Shown: in pieces, positions 10,231 through 21,529 of the stretch
Position numbering within the stretch: the stretch's first letter is position 1
How the letters are laid out: each line of letters starts with the position of its first letter
Origin: Taxillus chinensis
Lineage: Eukaryota > Streptophyta > Magnoliopsida > Santalales > Loranthaceae
Length of the DNA stretch: 64,000 nucleotides
Direction: 5' to 3'
Assembly (NCBI GenBank): GCA_023512835.1
Contig: CM042092.1
Span: 44,038,258 to 44,102,257, forward strand
Notes under the pieces: model-generated
Databases searched by the model: none
What the model was told of the DNA's origin: nothing
What the model saw: only the letters and a program-made list of their open reading frames with translations
Program-made: the position numbers and the translations under genes

Positions 10231-10353
10231 CTGTGCGAACTAAGTGTTTGGTATTATGCCTGTGAAAGTGTGTATGCTACGTGTTTGGTTTAATGCCTGT
10301 GTGACCTTGTATGTTGTGTTTGAATTGCCTAGAGTGATCTACGTGTCGGCTTC
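10217..10353. repeat. Inverted 92-bp LTR fragment between 13-bp direct repeats
   Basis: Bases 10231-10322 are an exact reverse complement of Chr-1 LTR bases 8696-8787. The fragment is flanked by ACGTGTCGGCTTC at 10217-10229 and 10341-10353. It marks the junction of Chr-1 with CopS-L. Confidence 0.85.
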
Positions 10354-11473
10354 GAACTCAGATGGGAATGATGAATATTCCTACAGTTGTCAATATGAAC
10401 TGATTGACTCTGTTCAGAATGTTCTGTGATAGATTTGGATTGTTGGTGAACAAAACTAAGATCAAACACACAGGTTTGGCTGAATCGTCAACAAGAACAA
10501 GAGATTGATTTGTGTATGACTAGAGTGATCTAGTTCTTCGTTTAACACGGCGCACAATACTTGGTCAATTTCTCTCTTTGTCTCTCTCTCTAACGTTGGA
10601 ACTCTCACGTTGATTCTCAAAAGTTGATTCTTTAATGTATGTCAGAATCTTATATTTTGTGTTCTGTGAGTTGCATGCTTTTTGAGATAGAGGTTAACTC
10701 TTTATTTTTCATTCAGTGTGTGAGAGACATATTTTAAGTTTAAAGTGTTCGTGCACCTTGTCGTCCATCCCAACAGTCTGACTTCCCGCCATTGAAAATG
10801 CGTATTTGCATACCCATACTACTTCAGTTGATCTTGGCCGTTTATCTGTAGATGATGGTTGACAGTAATTAATGCACCATTAAATGCACTCAACTACTCG
10901 GAATGGCGCAGGCTTACTGTACAAACCTTAGCTGAAGATATCGCTAAGTGGATATGCTTAGGGTCGTAAGTTTGCCTCGAAGGTAGATGCATTGAAGATT
11001 TGGTGACTCAAAGATTTAGATTGATCCATTGTGAGATGTGGATTTTTGTTTCATGCTTCAACTGTGAATTCTTGCGAGTCTACGACTCATATATCTTCGA
11101 GTCTTCGTGGCTAGAGTTCAGGTTAGATTGGATGTATGAATCACTCTACAAACTACGAGTTTGCAACTCTTCGAGTCTGAGACTGTCAACGACCCTTAGA
11201 GTGGCTTCTGTGAGTCCACTGAATCTACCTGTTGTTCTAGCTACAAGTCTTCGACCCTGGTTCTGCGAACCTTCGAGTCTCTCAGTTTACATTATTAAGT
11301 GACTAAGTCGCTCTTCGACCATGTATGGTTCTTCGACCTTACAAGTTTCTTACTTAGTCTTTCATGGTTGCTCATAGACTGAGTTTTCGTATTCTTTGAG
11401 TCTTTGACTCTATGGCTTCGTCGCTTCAGCTATAACTCTCAGCCTTTCAGATCTTTGAAAGGTCACACAGGCA
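10354..11473 (-). other. CopS-L 3' non-coding region, probable LTR
   Basis: This stretch follows the third ORF of CopS-L in the minus sense, where PPT and 3' LTR are expected. It is non-coding and dense in TTCGAG/TTCGAC motifs (at least eight). The equivalent part of CopS-R was displaced by Ath-R, so LTR ends cannot be fixed by comparison. Alternative: unrelated spacer DNA. Confidence 0.35.
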
Positions 11474-14181
11474 TTATCCTTGCATGACACGGGTGAGAGT
11501 GCGATTGAATTCGCGAAGATGTTCCTGCCTTCGAAGGTGAGGAGTGGTAGGCTTGGAATCATAGATGAAGATATGTTGTTTGGTGAAGTCGATCCGAAGA
11601 AGGAACCAGTGAGGAGACTAGGAGAGGAATGGAATGAGCACAGAGTCGACTTCATTCCATGGACGGAAAGCACGTCCGAATTTGCATCCTTGAATAATCT
11701 CGATCAAGGTAGCATCATCAAGGAGATGATCTTGCATGATGGGCACACAAAGTTCCATCTGGTGATTATAGCTAGCCGTGGGCGGTAGCTTGGCTAGGTA
11801 AGATTTCTGCGCAAAGATGAATTGGGTTATCTCGACATTGTCCATTTCTTGACCATCATGGAGCAAACGGCATAGGTCGGACCCAGTAAAGAATACTTCA
11901 TAGCCACCCAGTATCATCTCCAGCAACATATTGGTTGAATTCATTTAGTATAGCTGAGGTAGCTCCAATGAGGACCTAACACAGTGGGATCTTCAAGGAA
12001 TCAACGTTATCAGAGGTTGGTTTGGTGGGGGAAGATGGCATAGGTGGTTGAGCTGTTGGCTGAGTGGAGGAACTAGGCTGAGTGGAGGGTCCGGAGGGAG
12101 GAGTTGGTCTCTTCTTCATGCGCGAGCTGATAGGCACATTGTCATCACCAGAGTCTGAAGGTATTAGTGCCTTGTAAGCTCGCTTCCTCCCACGGGCATA
12201 AGTGACTCCGGTTTGAGGTGGAGGAGCTGATGGTTGAGTGTTAATAGGAACAGGCTCTGAAGAAGTGGTAGGATCTTCAGCTGGTATAGGTGTGGGCCTG
12301 TCCTCTGTGAGTTTGTGTGGAGGCTTAATGGTCAGAGAAATGTCTCCACGAGCCAGGCGATGACATTCAGAGAGAATAGCGCCCATGGTCATGCTGAGAC
12401 CTTCAAACTGCGTTTTGTAAGCCCCCTTTAGGTCTTCATAGTGTTCCTCCAAATGTCTAAATCCAGCGAAGATTACACTTGTGAGAGACGCCATTTCATT
12501 CTTGACCTTGTCCATGGTAAGGTCTGATAGCTCCACTTCATTTTGTAGCCTCTCCATGCCACTTTCCAATGCAGTGAACCGTTCCTCAAGAGTTCGCATG
12601 GCAGGTGTAACATTTAATGCCCCAGAAGCAGTCAGTTTCTCAATTACTTTATCCGCAAGAAGGTCTGCTTCTTCAGTTGTAAGGGAACGGGAGTCAGAAG
12701 CAGCAACTAATGGAATAGCCATTGGAATGTGGGCTGCTGAGTCCTCACTCACTTGAGTGGCCACTTGATGAGTTTAACATGCAAGTGGGGTGGCCATCTC
12801 ATGTACATCCATAGCCTCAGGGACCTGTGGCCTTTCTTCTTCGTCTGATTCACTTGCCTCTTCAGTTGCAAGTGCTTCCTCTTCCTCAATAGGTGAAGCC
12901 ATTTCAACATCGTGGGGAGATGATGGTGCAGGTGCTTCTGCCACGATGAGAGAGGGAGCCACCATAGAAACAACCTCAACAGGGTCCTTCCTCACTAGAC
13001 CCTGCTCAACTAACCAACTGATCAGATGGTCTCTGTCCACCATCTGTTTCCTTAAGGCAATCCATGCCTTCCTCAGATCTTTAGGGGTCATGTCAGCCTT
13101 AGTGTATTTAACATAGAATTCCTCTAGCTCAGACTCCCCGAGAGAGCTTAACAAGACAGGTTCCTTTCCCCTTACCTCCGGGGTTTCCTGTACTGGGGTC
13201 TGCCCTCCAGCTGCAGGCTCTCTGTCATCTGCAGTATCACTGGGCACCTCTACTGGTTGAACCTCCTCTGGTGTTGGTTCAGTGGGGAGATAGGTTTCAG
13301 TAATTTTCTCCACCACTTCAGGGATGCGTGCGCTTGCTGCAGCAGACGCAGAGGAGACTCTAGAAGTTTGGGGGACCAGTGCCGGTGGCCATGGAATGCG
13401 GACTGGGGCCCTGACAGAACTGGACATGTCCTCGGCATGACTTCTTACACTTGACCCAGGTCGCTTCATTGGCTTGATCTCCAGCTGGCCATCCTCATAA
13501 ATGCTTTTGAATATATACTTGGCCGGTAGTGGCACCAAGGGTCGGTTGGTGAAAATATCAAGACGAAGGTACCACAAAACCTTGGTGAGAATCAATCCAA
13601 AGTGGTCCTTTCGTGATTTGATCATACTATGCAATTGTGCTCCCCAGTCTATTCTTCTTCTATTTATTACACTGCATACCATCTTCATTTGTTCATGACT
13701 TGCAGAGTCATGAGGAGTCTTCTTGCATATCAGGCACTACCCAATCAAAATGACTGCAGCTAGTGCCTGACCGGAGAACCCAGTCTTTAGGGCTCCCCGC
13801 CCTTTCTTTCTAGGGTCAGAATACCCCAGAACTTCCTTACACTTGTCTCTGGAAAGACTAGGTAGGGGTAGGAAGTTACCTGTAGGGAGTTGGAGAGCAT
13901 CACGGAGCATTTTGACTAAGATTCGAATCTCCACACCTTGCACAGTTCCCACCAGGTCTTCTCCGGAGATGGCTAATGTCTCGTGAAACTCCGAGACGTC
14001 TTCCACCAATATATCTTGCATCCCAGAGCAAACGGATGCAATGCCCGACTCATCGAGGCGATTTTTGAATTCGCCCAGCCTGCTGACTTTCACGTCGCTT
14101 GCTTATGGCTTCACAATCAACTACGAAGCCCGGGACAATGTCGCCTAGTCCTTCCACCATTGATGAGCTTGGTCTTGCCAT
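11474..14181 (-). pseudogene. CopS-L third ORF (plant transposon-like N-terminus, C48-like C-terminus), broken
   Basis: Start ATG at 14181 (MARPSSSM), matching MAGPSSSM at 47857 in CopS-R. About 900 codons in several frames. Order: N-terminal domain (RLDESGIASVCSGMQDILVEDVSEF, LPTGNF) also seen in the Athila third ORF; a segment ending TNRPLVPLPAKYIFKSIYEDGQL; a long Pro/Ser/Glu-rich region; a likely coiled coil (12,700-12,400); a basic KRAYK/KKRPTPP region; and a C-terminal part (11944-11474) with GSDLCRLLHDGQEMDNVEITQ, VLIPFLS, PHWFLL and IFIYDSK. The last four match the start of a Ulp1-like (C48) fold, with the His (11609-11611) and Asp (11558-11560), but no Gln or Cys motif follows. Stops and frameshifts make it a pseudogene. 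Confidence 0.65.
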
Positions 14182-14286
14182 GGAGCTTGTAGAGAGAGAA
14201 AGAGAAACTCGTAGAGAGAGAGTAAGCTTCGAAGGTGGTCAGATGAGACAGAAGGAGAGACGAAGTTCGAAGAGAGAGAGAGCACT

Positions 14287-14298
14287 AGGGTTAGGGTT
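14287..14298 (-). promoter_or_regulatory. Telo-box-like motif in leader of CopS-L third ORF
   Basis: The minus strand reads AACCCTAACCCT, between the TATA box and the ATG. CopS-R has the same motif at 47724-47739. Plant telo-boxes are promoter/leader elements of many growth-related genes. Confidence 0.5.
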
Positions 14299-14347
14299 CG
14301 AATGTGAAAGCGAAGAACATACCTCTAGGTGTTGTCTCTATCTTTGG

Positions 14348-14355
14348 CTTATATA
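14348..14355 (-). promoter_or_regulatory. TATA box upstream of CopS-L third ORF
   Basis: The minus strand reads CCATATATAAGCC, 174 bp from the third-ORF ATG at 14181. CopS-R keeps TATATAAG at 47667-47674, 183 bp from its ATG. Confidence 0.55.
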
Positions 14356-15565
14356 TGGTGTGGGAAACGTACCGTGTAAGCGTCATGTGATGTTAGTTCG
14401 ACTTTTGGATCCGTGTCTTTCTTGCTGACCCGACTTTTCATCTTCCGGATCCACCCGTTGTAGTACTCAAGTGATAGGAACACGTCATCTCCTTGTTGGT
14501 ATAATTTGAATTTTAAGTGCACAGAGACGTGCTGACATGTCTTCGATGCTTGAGTAGCCACGACACCGAATCTGTCTTTCTTCGACCTATGGGACTGCGA
14601 CCCTTCGAGGTTGCATTTAAGATGAGTCCCTGACTCTCCGAGCCTTGAGGCTTTGAGGCGGTAGTCTTCGAGGGTGCAGTTCTTTGACAATATTTGCTTC
14701 ATGATCGATTCTGGATTCCGCGACAGAGATGGATTTCGCTGGACTTTTCCACACTTAACAACACGAATGTGAATTATATGATATTTCACATAAAGTTATG
14801 CATGATGAACAGTGTTGTAAATTGTAATAACATGTTCAGAACTTGGATTCTTTCAATCTCATTTCCTGGTTTACATGTATGACTACGGTATTATGATCAT
14901 TTGTGATTCCATTCCATTTAGAAATGACTAAGTGCATCATCATATATTTCTTCATGGAGAATATTGATCACAATGTTAACATAGTATCCGGTAAACCATG
15001 GTTCGATCATTGCTACAACCCAGTCATGAAATCATCAGTCATAGCTCACATATCAGCAAAACTCACTCGGTGAAGGCCTCACCCTCTTACTCTCAGATTA
15101 GCATGTGAGTTTGATTCAAAAACTAGGATTGCATTGTTTGGTATACTCATGGTCAACCGAATCTTACCACAAACTTTGATCCAGTAATGATTTTCAGTTC
15201 AGCATAGATGACTTGAGAGACAAGATGGCCCTATTGAGAATTAGAACACACATTCTAGTATTGTCTAATGTACAACACAGCTTATACATAGAATAGAATT
15301 CGGAGTTTGAGCATACAAATTTTCTGGGTGAGCAGTCCCTTTCTTTTAAGAAGCACCATTTATAAGGGCTTATTCATGATTCTTTTCATATGGGCAGTGC
15401 TCAACCTGGTTTCTTATGGAACACATTGATTGCTCGCTTACAGAACTCCAAGTATTACTCTGAAAGAAAACATTCAAGGGAAATAGTGAGAACTCCCCTA
15501 AGATATATAACCTTATATCCGTTTTCTCTTTCCATTTAGCCTTTTTGACCTTGCCTCTTTCTAGT
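14356..15565 (-). other. CopS-L spacer between pol and third ORF
   Basis: Non-coding, aligns with 46570-47660 of CopS-R on the opposite strand. It carries TTCGA-rich sequence near 14570-14680 and a purine tract AGGGGAG at 15493-15499 (minus) equivalent to AGGGGGAG at 46569-46576. The spacer is interrupted at 15566 by CopA and resumes at 33433. Confidence 0.7.
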
Positions 15566-15570
15566 GTAAG
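15566..15570. repeat. CopA target site duplication, left
   Basis: GTAAG, identical to 33433-33437 on the other side of the element. Confidence 0.9.
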
Positions 15571-16994
15571 TGTTGGTCCTTGGGATCCTAGAGGGGAGTG
15601 GATAGGCCTTTATCGAAACTCTTTTCTAACTCTTTGGCACAACACTTACCTGGTTAAGAGATAGAATCAATGTAGAAGATAACCAGATAGTGGAAGAATT
15701 TTGTTTTATTATCAAATGATAAATACAACAAAATAGAAATAGATTAAAGCTTGTCCGACTTTTTGATATCTTGGAACTCTCAAACACTCTGTTTACAAAA
15801 GGACTCACACACTAGCCTCTATGATCTCTATGAGCTCTTGTACATACACGTCATTTACAAACTCATGAACATCAATCCTGATTAAAATGTACAAGTGTTA
15901 CTATATATAGAGCAATCCATAAGAGACAGTCTTGGAACTTGATGTTCCGGACTATTTGCACATTGACTGTTCCTCGAAAATCTCTTTGCGTTAATTGCTG
16001 CGGACGTGGTCTTCAAGATCTTGGGTTTGCAAAGCATAAGTGTCTTTGTGAGTTCCCAAGTGCAGTTAAAGTTGTGTCTATATATCCGGATGATCCACGT
16101 GTAAGATTCTTTAGGTTCTCAACGAGTTTGTCTTACATCGGGACTCAACGAGCTGGTGACTTTAAATGCGAAGAGATAGGTTGAAGCAATGTCTTACAAA
16201 TCCGGTGTAAGGTTTCTTACTCCGTGTCAACTAAGCTAGGATCCTTACTCCGTATCAGTGATTGCTTACTCCTTATCAATTTAGTACTGGAATCTTTATT
16301 CCGTGTCAGTGCTTCCTTACTCCATATTAGTGAGAAGGTCGGAGTGCTTACTCCGCATCAGTGCTTCTTTACTCCGCAAGAGTTCCTTACTCCACATGAG
16401 TTAAAGGAACGGATGGCTTACTCCGTATGATGAACATCCTTAGTCCACATGATTGAGTAGTTCGGATTCCTTACTCTGCATCTAGTTTTCTTACTCCGTG
16501 TGAATAAAAGACTCGAGTCCTTATTCCACACAAGTACTTCCTTACTCTGCATGTATGGAAGACTCGGATTCCTTACTCTGTGTCTTCTTTTCTTTAGTCC
16601 ACTTGAGTGGAAGACTTAACTTTTTAATTTTGTGATGACTTTCTTTTACTCCGTGCAAGTGGTAGACTAGGATTCTTATTTCGCATCTAATTGACTTAGT
16701 CTGTTTAAAACTCTAAGACGCAGATTCCTTAGTCCGTAGCTTTAAGTCATTAGTCCGCACGGATGATCCTTATTCCGTATAAAGTAAAGACTTGGTTATT
16801 TACCAAGTGTTTGACGACACTCACTCTCGTTCGGATCAGGATTATGTATCCTGTCCTTAGCTTTACTATCACAAGTGTATATTCGGAATAAAATCATATC
16901 TTCTGTAATAGCTTAAGATAAAAAAAAACAAAGTCTCAAATCAAATTACATAGGGTTTTATCAGCATCATCCAAATTCTGAGCTTGATCCAACA
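15571..16994 (-). repeat. CopA 3' LTR
   Basis: 1424 bp, TGTTGGTCC... to ...GATCCAACA on plus. Homologous to 32018-33432 and to 34277-35585. It contains the TTACTCCG subrepeat region. No ORF is supported in it. Confidence 0.9.
16200..16790. repeat. TTACTCCG short-motif array in CopA 3' LTR
   Basis: About twenty copies of a degenerate CCTTACTCCGTRTSAG-like motif at irregular 20-35-bp spacing. The same array is present in the other two family LTRs (32640-33240 and 34880-35380). Not CRISPR: spacers are related and very short. Confidence 0.85.
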
Positions 16995-17007
16995 ATCTCC
17001 CCCAATT
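16995..17007 (-). promoter_or_regulatory. CopA polypurine tract
   Basis: The minus strand reads AATTGGGGGAGAT immediately before the 3' LTR. The same tract adjoins the CopA2 LTR at 35586-35597. Confidence 0.85.
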
Positions 17008-17136
17008 ATGGATATGCCAAAACCCTTTGTAATCTGATCTGGTAAGCAACGTAAAAGATAGCATACAGAATGGAGATAACTTCCATTTCCATTAAGCAAC
17101 AACAACGTACAATTTAGCCTTTATACAAAATTTTCA

Positions 17137-19825
17137 CTAAGGTACATAAGGCTTACTATACTTGAAGATCATCGTTGCTGCTTTCTCCCTTAGCTCCATT
17201 GTATAATTGCGGATGCTATTCCAGCTCTTATTCACTTGAATGAGCGATTTGATGAAGAAGCAGACAAAGGCTCCGTAGCTATCTCCATCCGGCTATTGTG
17301 GCACTTATTTCTTAGTCCGGACGAGACGCCTTGACTTTTCATTTTGAGCCATTGGCGCCAGGCCCATTTCTTCATACGATCCGGATTGCTTCCTGCTTGA
17401 TCAAACGCAGACGTAGAGGTTCTCATTGATTCCTTCAAATGTTGTTATCCACGATCAATCAGGATCAACTGCTTGGAGTGGATCATGAAGGCAACCAGCA
17501 TGAAGTGCGGCATCAAAATTCGGTACGGAATGAGGATAGTTGTAAGATTCTTCCAGGGTTTGTTGTCCTCAGCAGTTCCGTTTATGAAGGTCCGGATGAA
17601 GGATACTCGGAAGGTAACCTTCGGACCAACAAGGCACAATGTCAAACAAGTGTCTATCCTTTTATAAGGACGAAACAGCCTCATCTCCATCTTAACTGCT
17701 CGAGAGAAGTTTTCTATGTCTTTTGCACTAAAAAGGCCCTTCTCGAACATATCGTTTGAATGTCTTTAGGGGGAGAAGGGGTATAAATCAAATAAATATC
17801 TTCTCTCAGTAGTGGATATGGCATACTTAGATATTTCTAGAAAAACACTTCCATCCGCATCAAGTGGATCATAATCTGCGTATGATGGGAGGAAGGTGTT
17901 AGCCGCTGATGGAGAAGTGGAAGGAGGAGCTGCACTGGAGGAGCTTGGCTGAGAGAAGCGACTGCGTTTGGGAATTGAAACTCCCAGAAGCGGATGCAGT
18001 GAAGATGTAGTCCGTTTCTCAGTAGAAGCTACAGAAGGTGCAGGAGGATCAGATGACACGTTCTCCCCCGTTTTGGCAAATCGCCGAGGAGGAGTAGCGG
18101 GACGAGCCCTCGTGTGCACCAAGTCCGCGAAAGAAGTTAATAGTGAATGAACGGACGAGGCCACGAGATCCATCTTCTTCTCGATGGAAGTGGAAGAGTC
18201 GGTCAGGGCGGAGAGGAGTTGGGTGCCAAGAGCATCAACCTTGGCAGCGATGGCAGAAATTTGGGCGCTCTGGGCTTGGGCGTGGCGGTCCAGCTGAGCG
18301 GACAGCACATCGTCGGAGTGGACCGTGCCAAACGAGGCACATCCAAGCGCCAACTCCGAGGCTTTCGAGGACTCCCCCGCAAGAACAGGTGCAGGCGTGC
18401 GCTTTGCAAAGGAATCAGCAGGAGTGGAGGGTGCGTCGGCAACAACGCGGCAACGGAAGAGGTATCCGGAGCAAGCGAGCCACTTTGACCAAAGAGGTCA
18501 ACTATGGGGATGGCTGCGGCAGGAGAGGCAGGCCTGGCCTTGGCAGGGGAAAGAACTCGTGCGTCATGGGCCGAGCTGGAGGCAACAACAAAGGGAACGT
18601 CTGGAATATGGGCCGGCATAAGGAAGTCGTGGTCCAGGTTCCAAACGATCATATCCTCCGGGGTGCGGGTGTGTTTGGCATAAAACACCTTGATGTTGTT
18701 GTCAGGGATGGAGGCAGTGCAGGCGAGGCTAAAACGGAACCATAGGTCCGTTAAGGTGTCGGCGGAGAGATGGTCATAGTAATCATGAGTTTGAGGTAGT
18801 TGAGGGAAGGGAGCTTCAGGAGGAAAGTCCAGGACATTAGCTCCGTCAGTAGCAACTGCAGCATCAACAGCGGTAGCAATAGCGGAAGTGAAGGGTGTGG
18901 GGACATCTGCAGCAGAGGGTGTTGGAGAAACAGCTGGTGGGAAACATGGCTGAGATGGCCCCGCAACCTCGGAGGGGTCTACGCGAACGCTGTGCTGAGA
19001 GGCTCGGGAGTTGGAAGGTGCAGCAACAGACCGAATCCGCGGGGACCGGTGAGCAGAGCTAACTTCAGGGGCATGGCTGTTGGAGGGGTCACCAACCGAA
19101 CTGCCTTGTCATTCCGAGGAGGGAAGGAGGCGGAGAGCAGCAGAAGGCTGGTGTGCCATCGTGTTCCCATCAGGTGTAAGATGGCAAAGATAGTAAGCCT
19201 GGGGGGAAGGGATAGTGCCATTTACGTGGAAATGGGACGGACCCAGATCCTGGGAGGACTATGTTGAGAATCCGCCGGAAAGATTGGTTCTTGGGACCGT
19301 TCTTTAGCAATCGGAACAAGAATGTCCCCCAGTCCATCGGGAGACTCTCGAAGACTTTATACATGGCCAGGAGCAGGTCGTACAGGATAGAGTCCAAAGC
19401 TGTTGTGCGAGCCCGTAGACACCGGCTCAGAATGGCGCCATACATCAGTAGCGACCTTGGAAGGACTTCACCTTCTACTCCTTCCCTTTATAGGAGCAGC
19501 CCATGGAAGCTGCCATTGGCTCAACATCCGGACGCTGAGGATCACCGGGGGGTAGATGGAGAGCGGCACGGAGGACGTTGGGGGTGATGATTATGGATTC
19601 ACTCCGGAGGTTAGAGATGATGGAGTCGGTGGTGTAGCGGACCCGCTGGTAGAACTCAATAATGTCGTCAATAAGAAGATCGACGGGATTTAAGACCAGA
19701 TTCAGAATATGGAAGGCTTCTAGGAGTGGGTGAAGATCGAGAAACCATGCCGGAGGATGGGAAACAGCATTCTAATCAACCAGATGGCCGGGATTGACAC
19801 CTGAAAGAGAAGTCTTGGGTGCCAT
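17137..19825 (-). pseudogene. CopA third ORF with Ulp1/C48-like C-terminus, active-site Cys lost
   Basis: Start ATG at 19825 (MAPKTSLSG); stop at 17137-17139 (ends KPYVP). About 896 codons in pieces. Order: N-terminal domain with LLLAMYKVFESLPMDWGTFLFR (19400-19330); Pro/Ser/Ala-rich linker; a TLTDLWFRFSLA...MIVWNLDHDFLMP block (18760-18600); a likely coiled coil (18330-18200); a basic PKRSRF region; then a C48-like domain (17750-17140) with LIPYR, PHFML (His 17505-17507), LILID (Asp 17454-17456) and PDGDSYGAF. The Tyr codon at 17275-17277 stands where CopA2 has the catalytic Cys, and a TAG at 17293-17295 replaces the second Gln. Multiple frameshifts. Clearly dead, but the domain order matches CopA2. 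Confidence 0.7.
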
Positions 19826-19934
19826 GTGAGAGGAAGGTTGAGAAGGGAAAGCAGGCAAGGTCTTTGAGGATTGAGGGAGCGACGAGGGTTTAGGAATTTG
19901 GAAAATGTAAACTCGCACTGCGCATGAAGGTCCA

Positions 19935-19943
19935 CTATATATA
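19935..19943 (-). promoter_or_regulatory. TATA box upstream of CopA third ORF
   Basis: The minus strand reads CTTATATATAGTGG, 118 bp from the ATG at 19825. It is the third retroelement family in this window with a TATA box in this place. Confidence 0.5.
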
Positions 19944-19945
19944 AG

Positions 19946-21529
19946 ACCGAGTCCTTGGTTGTCAGCGGGTCTAGGGATTAAGCGAGATGAACAATGAACC
20001 GCTTGACAGGCTGATGTCATTAGTCTTGACAGTAGGGTGCCTTCGAATTCAGAGATGATATGGATGCAACAGAACCAAGTATTTATGACAGCTGTTTGTT
20101 TTTTTTCCGAAGATTGCTTGGCTCGAGACGGGCATTTTAAATAGACCATCATTATTCCTCCTTAAAAACATGCGACATAAAATAAGACGTTGTTTATCGC
20201 AATTTGAGAGTTCCAAGAGTCCGGAGAAATGAACCGACGATCATCTGGATTAAAAGATATCCTAGGGAAGAACATCCAGATGAAGAGCAGACCGTGTCCG
20301 GAGAAACAGAGTGCTATAAGAGAGAAGTAGATTCCTTTGCTGTCTTGAAGTCGAAGAGAGGAGAAATACCACAAAAACTTCAAATCCGAGACTTGAGACA
20401 AGATATAACGGTAAAAATGCAAAGTGAATCTGAACCTGCAGCTTCACAACGATAAACTAAAGAACAGGAAGCTATACAGGAAGGAATTAGTACGGATATG
20501 AACAAATACTCTATTGAAGAGCAACTTAATCTGAACTAATGAGAAACAGAACCTAATGCATTGAAAAGGGAATCCAATAGACATATAGAAACGAGGGAAT
20601 AATCATTGTTACTGAATCAAGGTATATGTCAGATAAGAAACACATAAGTTCATATTGGTCAACATAGCGAAACCGTCCTGCTGAACGATGTAGCTAAGAT
20701 TAATTAAAAATTATATAATTTGTCCAAATTAGGATTCATGAGTGAAAAATGGATAATCGAACACATGTCAATAGCAAGCAAATGATTATCCGATTAAGAT
20801 GCACAATTAAAGAAAGAAAAAATCCAAGCATGCCATAATTCTGATTCAACAATGTATGCCCAGTCAGATCCGAAAGTGAGAGTTTAGAGGGAGGAGCATC
20901 CGAGACATATTAGGGGGTCATTACAGAGGTAATAGATAGAGATTTTGCTCCCCCTTAGATCATGCGATCCTCTGAGTGATAGACTCCCCCTCAGATAGAC
21001 GGCCCAGGACAAAGGTCACGAGACATATAAGGGGGTATTACTTGGGTAGTTAATGAAGCATTTTCTCCCCTTAGATCATGCGATCCTCTCGAAGGACATT
21101 TCCTACTTATAGAATTTAGATTTTGAGAAAATGTGGTCTATCCCTTAGTAAATTCCACTTTAGAAGCTGATTAGGCCTGCTTGTGAGTACATTCACCAGG
21201 CATTCTGAGCTAACCTATTTCATTTCTTCAACCCGACATGTTAATAGAGCAATCAATATGAAACAGTATTCGAGATGTGGTGACGAGTGAAAAGTGGAAT
21301 CATGAGATCCTAAAGGAGGTTATTCATATATCTTTAATTATGTTAGCTTAAACGTCTTCAGTCGGGAAATGCAAGTATCCACCCAAAATGAAAATATGAG
21401 AACGTTATTAGAAACATGAAGCATGTTAGTAGTAAGCATGATCAGCTTGAAGTGCAGTAAGTGCCTAATGCTCATAATGAAGCACGATGCATGTTACGAA
21501 CGAATCTTGTTGGATAAATAAATAAGAAA
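19946..21529 (-). other. CopA spacer between pol and third ORF
   Basis: Non-coding. Holds a decayed ~110-bp tandem duplication (about 20907-20993 and 21020-21095). Its units carry internal purine tracts on minus: AGGGGGAG at 20948-20955 and 20984-20991, and AGGGGAG near 21064-21072. I see no other feature and no supported ORF. Confidence 0.65.

Noticed and set aside
12749..12979. Minus-strand Leu/His-rich ORF
   Set aside because: Frame-shifted reading of the CopS-L third ORF linker.
16200..16790. Regularly repeated short motifs looking like a CRISPR or satellite array
   Set aside because: Motifs are 8-16 nt, spacing is irregular, and the array is inside an LTR shared by three copies in a plant genome.
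18143..18745. Plus-strand 200-codon ORF and neighbours at 18147-18621 and 18800-19587
   Set aside because: Antisense shadows of the CopA third ORF, with Gly/Arg-rich composition caused by the Pro/Ala-rich opposite strand.
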